From RGIG2094 sp045660065 (GTDB taxonomy: Bacteria; Bacillota; Clostridia; RGIG6154), in NCBI GenBank assembly GCA_045660065.1, contig JAZRDC010000011.1, positions 1 to 17,565 on the forward strand: DNA of 17,565 bases, written 5' to 3'. Shown here piece after piece: positions 1-6,190 of the stretch. The position numbers and the translations under genes were made by a program. Below the pieces are notes generated by a model. The model ran no database searches, was not told where the DNA came from, and worked only from the letters and a program-made list of their open reading frames with translations. The stretch's first letter is position 1; the number at the start of each line of letters is the position of its first letter.

Positions 1-156
1 GGTCTTGTAAGCGTTATCGTAAGAGGCGATGTTGGCGCAGTTAAGGCTGCAGTTGAAGCAGGTGCTCAGGCTGCATCAAGACTTGGTGAGCTTGGTGCTC
101 AGCACGTAATTCCCCGTCCTCACGCTGATGTTGAGAAGATTCTTCCCAAATTCTAA
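1..156 (+). CDS. BMC-H microcompartment shell protein, 3' part only
   Basis: This is the C-terminal 51 residues of a single-domain BMC shell protein, cut by the left edge of the window and ending in TAA at 154-156. The visible part matches the second half of the PduA/PduJ/EutM fold: the strand after the pore loop (GLVSVIVRGDVGAVKAA), the following helix, and the ending HVIPRPHADVEKILP, which is typical of canonical hexamer-forming shell proteins. It is almost the same as the end of the shell protein at 701-976, so the two are close paralogues. Proteins of this family form the flat hexagonal tiles of the shell, with a central pore for small metabolites. The start and pore loop are outside the window. 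It is the first visible gene of a tightly spaced shell operon; the next start is 19 bases after its stop. Confidence 0.93.
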   Translation, partial: GLVSVIVRGDVGAVKAAVEAGAQAASRLGELGAQHVIPRPHADVEKILPKF

Positions 157-175
157 GTAAGAGAGGGATTAGACT

Positions 176-661
176 ATGGAATTTTCCTTAGGATTAGTTG
201 AGGTTTCCGCTCTCGGTAATGCAATTATGATGCTTGACGAGATGACCAAGGTGGCGGATGTTGAGTTTGTGGCGTGCGAAAGAAAATTGGGCGGCAGACT
301 TGTAACAATCGTCGTAAAAGGCTCGGTTTCAGCGGTAACCGCATCGGTTGAAACAGGAAAAGCGGCGGCAATTCGAATGAACTGCTTTAAGGCGGCTGAA
401 GTTATTGCAAGACCGCATAAAGAAATACTTAAGTTTTTGCACTTGGACGAAGATGAAGTAAAGGTAAATTCCGAAAGTGCAGCAACTAATCAGGGCACAG
501 TTCCATCAAAAAAAGAAGAAACAGTGTCCGAAAAAAAGCCCGCTCCTAAAAAGGCGGCAACAAAAAAGGCTGAAACCCAAAAGGCTGCTCCAAAAAAGAC
601 AGCCCAAAAGGGTACAGATAAAAAGACTCCGACAAAACGGAGCACAAAGAAATCAAGTTAA
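176..661 (+). CDS. BMC-H shell protein with long lysine-rich C-terminal tail
   Basis: The protein has 161 residues. Residues 1-88 or so are one BMC domain (FSLGLVEVSALGNAIMMLDEMTKVADV at the start, VIARPHKEIL at the end). From about residue 90 there is an acidic linker (DEDEV) and then a low-complexity tail rich in Lys, Ala, Thr and Pro; residues 111-161 hold 17 Lys and one Arg against five acidic residues. The pore loop reads KLGGRL, not the usual KIGSGL of PduA-type proteins, so the pore would carry an Arg. The start at 176 has a GAGAGGG ribosome site. The role of the tail is unknown. It looks like histone H1-type or nucleic-acid-binding tails and could bind cargo, an acidic partner or nucleic acid. 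EutK and PduK also carry C-terminal extensions, but I see no helix-turn-helix as in EutK. The BMC domain assignment is firm; the tail function is open. Confidence 0.9.
   Translation: MEFSLGLVEVSALGNAIMMLDEMTKVADVEFVACERKLGGRLVTIVVKGSVSAVTASVETGKAAAIRMNCFKAAEVIARPHKEILKFLHLDEDEVKVNSESAATNQGTVPSKKEETVSEKKPAPKKAATKKAETQKAAPKKTAQKGTDKKTPTKRSTKKSS
508..598 (+). other. Cluster of in-frame slippery A-rich heptamers in the lysine tail
   Basis: Within the tail of the shell protein at 176-661, the heptamer A_AAA_AAG sits in the reading frame at 532-538, 562-568 and 592-598, and A_AAA_AAA sits at 508-514. A_AAA_AAG is the heptamer used for -1 frameshifting in E. coli dnaX. A -1 shift would meet a stop at 547-549, 571-573 or 619-621, giving proteins with shortened tails. 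Lys-Lys codons preceded by a codon ending in A create this motif automatically, so the cluster may mean nothing. Confidence 0.35.
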
Positions 662-700
662 TTATTGAGCGAAAAGCTCTAAAAAGAGGAGGATACTAAA

Positions 701-976
701 ATGGCAGTAGAAGCATTAGGTATGGTAGAAACAAGAGGTCTTGTTGCAGCAATCGAAGCAGCAGATGCAATGGTTAAAGCAGCTAACGTTCAGCTTATCG
801 GCACAGAGAGAATCGGTTCAGGTTTAGTTACTGTAATGGTAAGAGGTGATGTTGGTGCAGTTCAGGCAGCTACAGATGCAGGTGCAGCAGCAGGCTCTAA
901 GTTAGGTGAGCTTGTATCAGTTCACGTAATTCCCCGTCCGCACGGAGATGTGGAGAAGATTTTACCTGCTATCTAA
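701..976 (+). CDS. Canonical BMC-H shell protein, PduA/PduJ type
   Basis: A 91-residue single BMC-domain protein, the usual length for PduA, PduJ or EutM. It shows the N-terminal strand ALGMVETRGLVAAIEAADAMVKAANV, the canonical pore loop ERIGSGLVTV (residues about 36-45) and the ending HVIPRPHGDVEKILP. Such proteins form cyclic hexamers that tile the shell facets, with Gly-Ser-Gly lining a small polar pore. The start is fixed by AGAGGAGG at 685-692, eight bases before ATG; this is the strongest ribosome site of the shell genes, fitting a major shell component. It lies between the tailed shell protein and the PduL gene, with a strong hairpin just downstream (1004-1034). PduA and PduJ types cannot be told apart from sequence, so no symbol is given. 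Confidence 0.95.
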   Translation: MAVEALGMVETRGLVAAIEAADAMVKAANVQLIGTERIGSGLVTVMVRGDVGAVQAATDAGAAAGSKLGELVSVHVIPRPHGDVEKILPAI

Positions 977-1003
977 TCGGATTGGCATAATCTTTAAAAA
1001 AGT

Positions 1004-1034
1004 CCTTTGGGGAGAGAAACATCTCTCCCCAAGG
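1004..1034 (+). promoter_or_regulatory. Strong intercistronic hairpin after the shell gene
   Basis: TTGGGGAGAG (1007-1016) pairs with CTCTCCCCAA (1023-1032); C1004 and C1005 can extend the stem against G1033 and G1034 with one bulged T, giving about 12 pairs around a six-base loop. No U-run follows directly; a weaker TTCTTTT comes at 1041-1047, so it is at best a leaky terminator. It lies between the major shell gene and pduL, a place where a hairpin often protects the 3' end of an upstream message or lowers downstream expression. Confidence 0.7.
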
Positions 1035-1057
1035 CAAAACTTCTTTTGGAGGGCACT

Positions 1058-1702
1058 ATGATAGACGAAAGCATTGTAAGAAAGGTTACCGAAAGTATCC
1101 TTGAGATATTAAAAACTGAAAATGCGGACGATGGCATAAAGGTCGGCGTATCGGCAAGACACGTGCATTTGTCAAAGAAAGACCTTGAAACACTTTTTGG
1201 AAAAGGTCATGAACTCACCCCTAAAAAATATCTTATGGGCGGTCAGTTTGCGGCGGAAGAATGTGTTACATTGGTAAGCCCTTCGCTTAAAACTATTGAA
1301 GGAGTAAGGGTTTTGGGACCTGTAAGGAAAGATTCGCAGATTGAAATTTCCAGAACCGATACTTTTAAATTAAAGGTAAGCCCGCCTGTTCGTCCGTCTG
1401 GCGAAATAAAGGGAAGCGCACCTATGGCACTTGTAGGACCTAAGGGAAGCGTGTTTTTAAATGAAGGCTGTATTATAGCCAACCGTCATATTCATATGAC
1501 ACCCGAAGATGCCCTAAAGTACGGCATAAAAGACAACGATTTAGTAGATGTTGAAATTCAAAACTCGAAGCCGACTAAATATTATGATGTTCAGGTAAGA
1601 GTACATAAGGATTTCAATACAGAAATGCATATTGATACCGATGACGCAAATGCATCGGCGATTAAGACAGGCGACCGTGTAGAAATTCTCGCAAAGAAAT
1701 AA
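1058..1702 (+). CDS. pduL: PduL-type phosphate propanoyltransferase (phosphotransacylase)
   Basis: The protein transfers an acyl group from CoA to phosphate inside the microcompartment, giving acyl-phosphate and recycling CoA. With 214 residues it has the usual PduL length. Residues 1-20 (IVRKVTESILEIL) form an amphipathic helix of the kind that targets PduL enzymes to the shell interior. The two metal-binding histidine motifs are present: VSARHVHLS at about 31-39 and NRHIHMTPEDA at about 142-152. GGQFAAEECVTL and the VLGPVR...QIEIS segment are also typical. I chose ATG 1058 because GGAGGG lies at 1048-1053; a longer reading from TTG 1007 would begin inside the upstream hairpin and add residues not typical of the family. 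The gene is followed 22 bases later by the vertex protein gene. Confidence 0.95.
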   Translation: MIDESIVRKVTESILEILKTENADDGIKVGVSARHVHLSKKDLETLFGKGHELTPKKYLMGGQFAAEECVTLVSPSLKTIEGVRVLGPVRKDSQIEISRTDTFKLKVSPPVRPSGEIKGSAPMALVGPKGSVFLNEGCIIANRHIHMTPEDALKYGIKDNDLVDVEIQNSKPTKYYDVQVRVHKDFNTEMHIDTDDANASAIKTGDRVEILAKK

Positions 1703-1724
1703 ATAAAAAACGGAGAATAAAGAT

Positions 1725-1982
1725 ATGTTATTGGCACGAGTTAAGGGAACTATTGTTTCCACAAGTAAAAATGAAAAATTGGTAGGCTACAAGCTTCTGA
1801 TAGCCGAAGTTATAGAGAATGACAAGCCGACAGGGAAAGAAATTTTGGCTGTTGACGGAGTTGGTGCGGGCATTGGTGAAAAGGTTATCATTACCACAGG
1901 CTGCTCTGCAAGACTCGGTGTTGACAGAAATGATGCTCCCGTTGATGCGGCTATTGTCGGAATTGTTGACGAAATTCAGTAA
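1725..1982 (+). CDS. BMC pentameric vertex protein (EutN/CcmL/PduN family)
   Basis: At 85 residues this is the normal size for the EutN/CcmL family, whose pentamers close the vertices of the polyhedral shell. Recognisable parts are the N-terminal LLARVKGTIVSTSKNEKLVGYKLLI strand region, the middle AVDGVGAGIGEKVIITTGCSAR, and the ending DAAIVGIVDEI. One gene is usually enough, because only twelve vertices are needed, so low expression is expected; its ribosome site (GGAGA at 1712-1716) is modest beside those of the shell hexamers. It sits between pduL and the pduS-like gene, the same order as in many Pdu-type loci. Function by family is secure; PduN is the closest named type by context. Confidence 0.95.
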   Translation: MLLARVKGTIVSTSKNEKLVGYKLLIAEVIENDKPTGKEILAVDGVGAGIGEKVIITTGCSARLGVDRNDAPVDAAIVGIVDEIQ

Positions 1983-2002
1983 AAAGAAAGGACATTTGAT
2001 AA

Positions 2003-3337
2003 ATGCTTCTTAACGATTTAAAAAAGTTAATATATGAAGCAGGCGTTGTAGGTGCCGGCGGTGCGGGCTTTCCTACACAGAATAAGCTGTCCGAAAAAAC
2101 CGAGATAATTTTAGTAAACGCCGCAGAGTGTGAGCCTTTGATGATGGTTGACCATCATATTTTCCAGAAGCACTTGCATTTGGTAGTGGAAACACTTAAT
2201 ATGCTTTTGGATACTATGGGGGCCAAAGAGGCGATAATCGGCATAAAGGGTAAAAACAGATATCTTTTAGACCCTAAGGTTGTAGCCGATATGGAAGGGA
2301 CAAGGATTTCTGTAAAGGAAATCCCCGACATTTACCCTGCGGGCGACGAAGTGGTGCTTACATACGAAACTACGGGCAGGATTATCCCCGAGGGCGGTAT
2401 TCCTTTGGATGTAGGTGTAATGGTATGCAATACCGAAACACTTTTTAATATCTGGAAGCTATTTAATGAAGACACTCCCGTTGTAGAAAAATATGTAACA
2501 ATCGGCGGAGACACAGACCGTGATATTACGGTAAAGGTGCCCGTCGGAATGAAGATAAAAGAGCTATTTCATGCATGCGGATATAACGATTTAGACGGAA
2601 AAATGGTAATTAACGGCGGACCTATGATGGGAAAGCTTGTGAGCTTGGAAAATGATGTGGTAACCAAGACCACCAAGGGACTTTTGATTTTCCCGAAAGA
2701 GCACGAGGTTATCCAGAGAAGACTAAGACCTTTGTCTATCACATTAAAGAGAGCATCGGCTGCTTGCTGCGAATGTCATATGTGTACCGATATGTGCCCG
2801 AGATACCTAATGGGTTATGATTTAAAGGTGCATAAGGTTTTAAGAGCGGCATCACATTCGGAAATATCCGACAGTGAAGCATTTTTAAATGCCTCGCTTT
2901 GCTGCGGTTGCGGAGTATGTACGGTAATTGCGTGCCAGCAGATGTTAGACCCTCAGGCTATTGCAATGGAGATAAAGGGCGAGCTTGGCCGTCAGGGCTT
3001 TAGACGAAAGAATGGACGGAAGGTCGAAAATGTAAGCCCATATAGAAGCGGCAGACTTGTGTCTTCAAAGGTTTTATCAGAAAGACTTGGGCTAAAACGC
3101 TTTATGGGAAAAACGGTAACAAGAGATATGAGAACCTTTGACCCTGAATATGTGTATATCCCGATGTCTCAGCACGTGGGAGCACCTGCCAAACCGTTGG
3201 TTAAAGTAGGAGACAAGGTAAAAAGGGGAGATATGATTGCAAAAACCCCTGAAAATATGCTTGGTACCTGTATGCACGCAAGTATTAGTGGACAGGTTAC
3301 AGAAGTAACCGACTTTAGAATAGTTATTAAGAAATAA
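2003..3337 (+). CDS. pduS: PduS-like RnfC-family flavin/iron-sulfur electron-transfer protein
   Basis: A 444-residue protein of the RnfC/PduS family. It begins with a nucleotide- and FMN-binding region like the 51-kDa subunit of complex I (GAGGAGFPT at residues 17-25, then NAAECEPLM). A beta-grasp SLBB-like region follows. Two cysteine clusters come next: C255-x2-C258-x2-C261-x3-C265-P and C300-x2-C303-x2-C306-x4-C311, each fitting a [4Fe-4S] cluster. The C-terminus (from about residue 390, HVGAPAKPLVKVGDKVKRGDMIAK) is a barrel-sandwich domain like that of RnfC. In propanediol microcompartments PduS is a cob(III)alamin reductase. In loci with B12-independent enzymes it is thought to pass electrons or recycle NADH instead, and I cannot tell which applies here. 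AAAGGA at 1987-1992 supports the start. It lies beside the PduT-like shell gene, its known partner. Confidence 0.93.
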   Translation: MLLNDLKKLIYEAGVVGAGGAGFPTQNKLSEKTEIILVNAAECEPLMMVDHHIFQKHLHLVVETLNMLLDTMGAKEAIIGIKGKNRYLLDPKVVADMEGTRISVKEIPDIYPAGDEVVLTYETTGRIIPEGGIPLDVGVMVCNTETLFNIWKLFNEDTPVVEKYVTIGGDTDRDITVKVPVGMKIKELFHACGYNDLDGKMVINGGPMMGKLVSLENDVVTKTTKGLLIFPKEHEVIQRRLRPLSITLKRASAACCECHMCTDMCPRYLMGYDLKVHKVLRAASHSEISDSEAFLNASLCCGCGVCTVIACQQMLDPQAIAMEIKGELGRQGFRRKNGRKVENVSPYRSGRLVSSKVLSERLGLKRFMGKTVTRDMRTFDPEYVYIPMSQHVGAPAKPLVKVGDKVKRGDMIAKTPENMLGTCMHASISGQVTEVTDFRIVIKK

Positions 3338-3361
3338 GGCTCTTTATAAGGATGGATTATA

Positions 3362-3910
3362 ATGATAAAGTCAATTGGCTTAATTGAAGTTATGAATATA
3401 TCAAAGGGCATTAAGATTACAGACGAGATGCTAAAAAGTGCCAATGTTGAACTTATTGATTCGGGCAGTGTCTGCCCGGGAAAATATGTTACTGTCATTG
3501 GTGGTAACTTAGCGTCCATTTCTGCGGCGGTAGAAAGAGCGGCGGCTATTGCGGAAGGTGCACTTATTGACAAGTTTGTAATCGGTAGCCTTGGTGATAA
3601 GGTCTATGACGCCGTTTCGGGAACAGCAAATGCTACCCCGAAAGGTGCTCTTGGCATTATCGAAACCTTTACGGCGGCGTCGGCTATAAAAGCGGCAGAT
3701 GCGGCGGTAAAGTCGGGCGTAGTTGATTTGATAGAGGTAAGAATTGCCAGAGGTATGGGCGGTAAATGCTTTGTAGCATTGACAGGCGAAGTTGCTGATG
3801 TTTTGGCGGCTGTAGAAGCAGGTGCAAAGATAGCAATAGATGAAGGCGTTTTAATTAACACAGAAGTTATTGCAAATCCGCACCCTGATTTATGGCAGAC
3901 AATTATATAA
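3362..3910 (+). CDS. pduT: PduT-like tandem-domain (BMC-T) shell protein
   Basis: The 182-residue protein holds two BMC domains in tandem, at about residues 1-90 (SIGLIEVMNISKGIKITDEM) and 95-182 (ALGIIETFTAASAIKAADAAV). Such proteins form pseudo-hexameric trimers. Cys38 lies in the first pore loop (GSVCPGK), the position from which PduT holds a [4Fe-4S] cluster at the trimer centre, so a redox-active shell protein is likely. Length and overall sequence agree well with enterobacterial PduT as I remember it. It follows the pduS-like gene by 24 bases, and in Pdu shells PduT and PduS are thought to pass electrons across the shell. It is the last shell gene before a strong hairpin at 3917-3948. 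Cluster binding is inferred from the cysteine, not shown. Confidence 0.93.
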   Translation: MIKSIGLIEVMNISKGIKITDEMLKSANVELIDSGSVCPGKYVTVIGGNLASISAAVERAAAIAEGALIDKFVIGSLGDKVYDAVSGTANATPKGALGIIETFTAASAIKAADAAVKSGVVDLIEVRIARGMGGKCFVALTGEVADVLAAVEAGAKIAIDEGVLINTEVIANPHPDLWQTII

Positions 3911-3916
3911 AAATAA

Positions 3917-3954
3917 GGGAGTATCGAAAGTATTTTTCCGATACTCCCATTTTG
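3917..3954 (+). terminator. Intrinsic terminator at the end of the shell operon
   Basis: GGGAGTATCG at 3917-3926 pairs perfectly with CGATACTCCC at 3939-3948 across a 12-base loop; ATTTT follows at 3949-3953, a short and interrupted T-run. It lies seven bases after the pduT stop and 25 bases before the regulator start. Termination is probably partial, since I see no good promoter between this hairpin and the next gene. Confidence 0.8.
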
Positions 3955-3979
3955 GCGTTTTATGGAAGGAGAATTTAAG

Positions 3980-4750
3980 GTGTTAGCGGTTGAAAGAAGA
4001 CGAAAAATTGAAGAAATTATAAATAAGGAAAAGAGTGTTTTGGTTATTGAGCTTGCAAAAATGTTTGAAGTTACTACCGAAACTATAAGAGGCGACTTGG
4101 AAAAACTTGAAAAGCAGGGCGTTTTGGTAAGAACATACGGCGGAGCAACACTGGTTGAAGGCTCGGACGCTGATATGGATTATTTAGAAAGAGCGACAGT
4201 AAATGCCGAAGGAAAAGAGAGAATCGGACGCCGTGCCGCAGAAATGATAAAGGATGGCGAGACCATCTTCTTAGATGCTTCCACATCCTGCTATTACCTT
4301 GCAAAATCCATAAAGGATAAGAAGGGTATCACCGTTATCACCAATGCCGAAAGAGTCATTTTAGAGCTTCAGGGACTTGATAACATAAAGGTTATATGTG
4401 TTGGCGGACTTTTGCACGCTAAAAATATGTCCTTTATCGGAAGAATTGCCGAAGAAACAATCAAAAAAAGCTACTATGCAAATAAACTCTTTTTCTCGTG
4501 CAGGGGTGCGACTATTTTAAGGGGTTTAACCGAATCTAATGAAGAAGAGGCTGAAATAAAAAAGGCGATGATGGAAAGAGCGGAAACCTCCATTTTTCTT
4601 TGCGACCACAAAAAAATCGGCAAACTCGGTGTGCCGATAGTGTCCGATTTAAAGTCGGTTGATACAATTATTACCGATACAAAACTGACAGAAGAATGGA
4701 AAACGGTTTTGTCGGACAACGATGTTAATGTTATTGAGGTTTTAAAATAA
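3980..4750 (+). CDS. DeoR-family transcriptional regulator
   Basis: The N-terminus (LAVERRRKIEEIINKEKSVLVIELAKMFEVTTETIRGDLEKLEKQGVLVRTYGGA) is a DeoR-type winged helix-turn-helix, with the recognition helix at about residues 30-50. The rest is the DeoR sensor domain (ERIGRRAAEMIKDGETIFLDASTSCYYLAKSI, then VITNAERV and GLTESNEEEAEIKKAMMERA), related to ribose-5-phosphate isomerase; it usually binds a phosphorylated sugar or sugar breakdown product. I chose GTG 3980 over ATG 3962: GGAAGGAG at 3964-3971 is correctly spaced for the GTG and would be inside the gene if the ATG were used, and the family typically begins ML.ERR.KI. This start gives 256 residues. By position it probably controls the BMC operon; the effector would be a sugar phosphate such as one from fucose or rhamnose, which is inference. 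Confidence 0.92.
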   Translation: MLAVERRRKIEEIINKEKSVLVIELAKMFEVTTETIRGDLEKLEKQGVLVRTYGGATLVEGSDADMDYLERATVNAEGKERIGRRAAEMIKDGETIFLDASTSCYYLAKSIKDKKGITVITNAERVILELQGLDNIKVICVGGLLHAKNMSFIGRIAEETIKKSYYANKLFFSCRGATILRGLTESNEEEAEIKKAMMERAETSIFLCDHKKIGKLGVPIVSDLKSVDTIITDTKLTEEWKTVLSDNDVNVIEVLK

Positions 4751-4767
4751 CAAAGGAAGTGTGAAAA

Positions 4768-6132
4768 ATGGCAAAAGACTATAAAATCAATATGTTAGAC
4801 GGCGGGATTTTCGGGAAAATGCTTCTTTTTTCTGTACCTATTATGCTGTCGGGAATGCTCCAGCTTTTGTTTAATACGGCTGATACAATAGTTGTCGGAA
4901 AATTTGCTGGCGAAGCATCGCTTGCGGCAGTTGGGTCTAACAGTGCCCTTGTAAATATTTTTATAAATCTTTTTGTAGGACTTGCCGTGGGAACCAATGT
5001 AATTGTAGCACAGTCAATAGGAAGCCGTAATGATAAACTGGCACATGACACTGTACATACATCGGTTCTCTTTTCTTTGTTTGCAGGAGTCGTTCTTGCA
5101 ATTATCGGGTTTTTTGCTTCAAAAACTGCTTTAAGACTAATGTCAACACCCGATGATGTAATAGATAAGGCAACATTATATCTTAGGATATATTTTCTTG
5201 GAATGCCTGTAACTATGCTTTATAACTATTCCGATGCAATAATGCGTGCAGTAGGCGATACAAGAAGACCTATGATATATTTAATAATTGCAGGTGTAAT
5301 AAATGTTCTTTTAAATCTTTTGTTTGTAATCAAATTCAAAATGGATGTTGCTGGCGTTGCGATTGCGACAATAATTTCGCAAATCGTAAGTGCGGTTTTG
5401 ATTGTCAGAGCACTTATGAAAATAGACGGACCGTGCAGACTTGATTTAAGAAAACTTAAACTAAACAAAAAGATACTTTTAAGAATGATGAAAATAGGAA
5501 TTCCGTCAGGAGTCGGCGGAATGGTAGTTTCTTTTTCAAATATTTCCATACAGTCTGCTGTAAATTCCTTTGGAAAGATTGTAATGGCAGGCAATGCGGC
5601 GGCTATCAGCATTGAAGGATTTTTGTGGATTGCAGTAAGCGCTTTCGGTCAGGGTTCGTTGAGCTTTACAGGGCAGAATTATGCTGCAGGAAATATGAAA
5701 AGAATAAAAAGAATTGTCCTGACCACTTCAGCAATAGCAGTTTCGGTAGTAGCAGGACTTTCGCTGATTTCGGTAGCATTTTCTGAAAATCTTCTGTCTC
5801 TTTATTCTGATTCTTATGAAGTAGTAAAAAACGGAATGATAAGAGCCGTGTATAACTATCCGCTTTATTTTATTCTATGTTTTACTGAGATTTTTGGCGG
5901 AGCATTAAGGGGTATGGGAAGATCGGTTGCACCGACAATGATGATGATTTTAACAACCTGTCTTTTCAGAATAGTCTGGGTATTTCTAATATTCCCCTTA
6001 AATCCGGTGCTTGAAAATCTTTACATTTCGTACCCTGTTTCGTGGATACTTGCGGCAACCGTTCATATTATATATTTTGCGATAGTTTTCAGGAAAGAGA
6101 AAAAAACTATGGTAATTTTCCGCGGAATATGA
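4768..6132 (+). CDS. MATE-family multidrug efflux transporter
   Basis: The 454-residue integral membrane protein has about twelve hydrophobic segments in two homologous halves. It begins with the family pattern KMLLFSVPIMLSGMLQLLFNTADTIVVGKFAGEASLAAVGS, and the second half repeats the pattern from about residue 238 (LRMMKIGIPSGVGGMVVSFSNISIQSAVNSFG). These match the NorM/DinF type of Na+- or H+-driven exporter, which expels cationic drugs or metabolites. It starts 17 bases after the DeoR gene, with GGAAG as ribosome site, so the two are probably co-transcribed. Whether it has any link to the microcompartment, for example export of toxic intermediates, cannot be told; stand-alone MATE genes are common in Clostridia. 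Confidence 0.93.
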   Translation: MAKDYKINMLDGGIFGKMLLFSVPIMLSGMLQLLFNTADTIVVGKFAGEASLAAVGSNSALVNIFINLFVGLAVGTNVIVAQSIGSRNDKLAHDTVHTSVLFSLFAGVVLAIIGFFASKTALRLMSTPDDVIDKATLYLRIYFLGMPVTMLYNYSDAIMRAVGDTRRPMIYLIIAGVINVLLNLLFVIKFKMDVAGVAIATIISQIVSAVLIVRALMKIDGPCRLDLRKLKLNKKILLRMMKIGIPSGVGGMVVSFSNISIQSAVNSFGKIVMAGNAAAISIEGFLWIAVSAFGQGSLSFTGQNYAAGNMKRIKRIVLTTSAIAVSVVAGLSLISVAFSENLLSLYSDSYEVVKNGMIRAVYNYPLYFILCFTEIFGGALRGMGRSVAPTMMMILTTCLFRIVWVFLIFPLNPVLENLYISYPVSWILAATVHIIYFAIVFRKEKKTMVIFRGI

Positions 6133-6148
6133 TATACTAAGATATAAT
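6133..6148 (+). promoter_or_regulatory. Candidate -10 elements upstream of secA
   Basis: The 58-base gap before secA holds two overlapping -10-like hexamers, TATACT at 6133-6138 and TATAAT at 6143-6148. No TTGACA-like element lies 16-18 bases upstream of either, so this is a weak call. A 10-base palindrome, TTCCGCGGAA at 6118-6127, covers the -35 region of the second one. Confidence 0.3.
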
Positions 6149-6190
6149 AGACATATTTTGGATTTATTCCGGAAAGGAAACAATATATAA

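Noticed and set aside
477..668. A 63-residue basic frame overlapping the lysine tail of the shell protein.
   Set aside because: It is the out-of-frame shadow of a Lys-rich repeat with no ribosome site; its composition follows from the A-rich codons.
1007..1057. A TTG start at 1007 that would lengthen PduL by 17 residues.
   Set aside because: It begins inside the strong hairpin, has no ribosome site, and the added residues do not look like PduL. ATG 1058 has GGAGGG at the right distance.
3674..3700. Loss of a functional cysteine in the second domain of the PduT-like protein compared with enterobacterial PduT.
   Set aside because: The enterobacterial Cys in that helix is not the pore cysteine as far as I recall. 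The pore Cys38, which is the likely cluster ligand, is conserved here.
3962..3979. ATG 3962 as the start of the DeoR regulator.
   Set aside because: The good ribosome site GGAAGGAG lies just after this ATG and serves GTG 3980, which also gives the usual family N-terminus.
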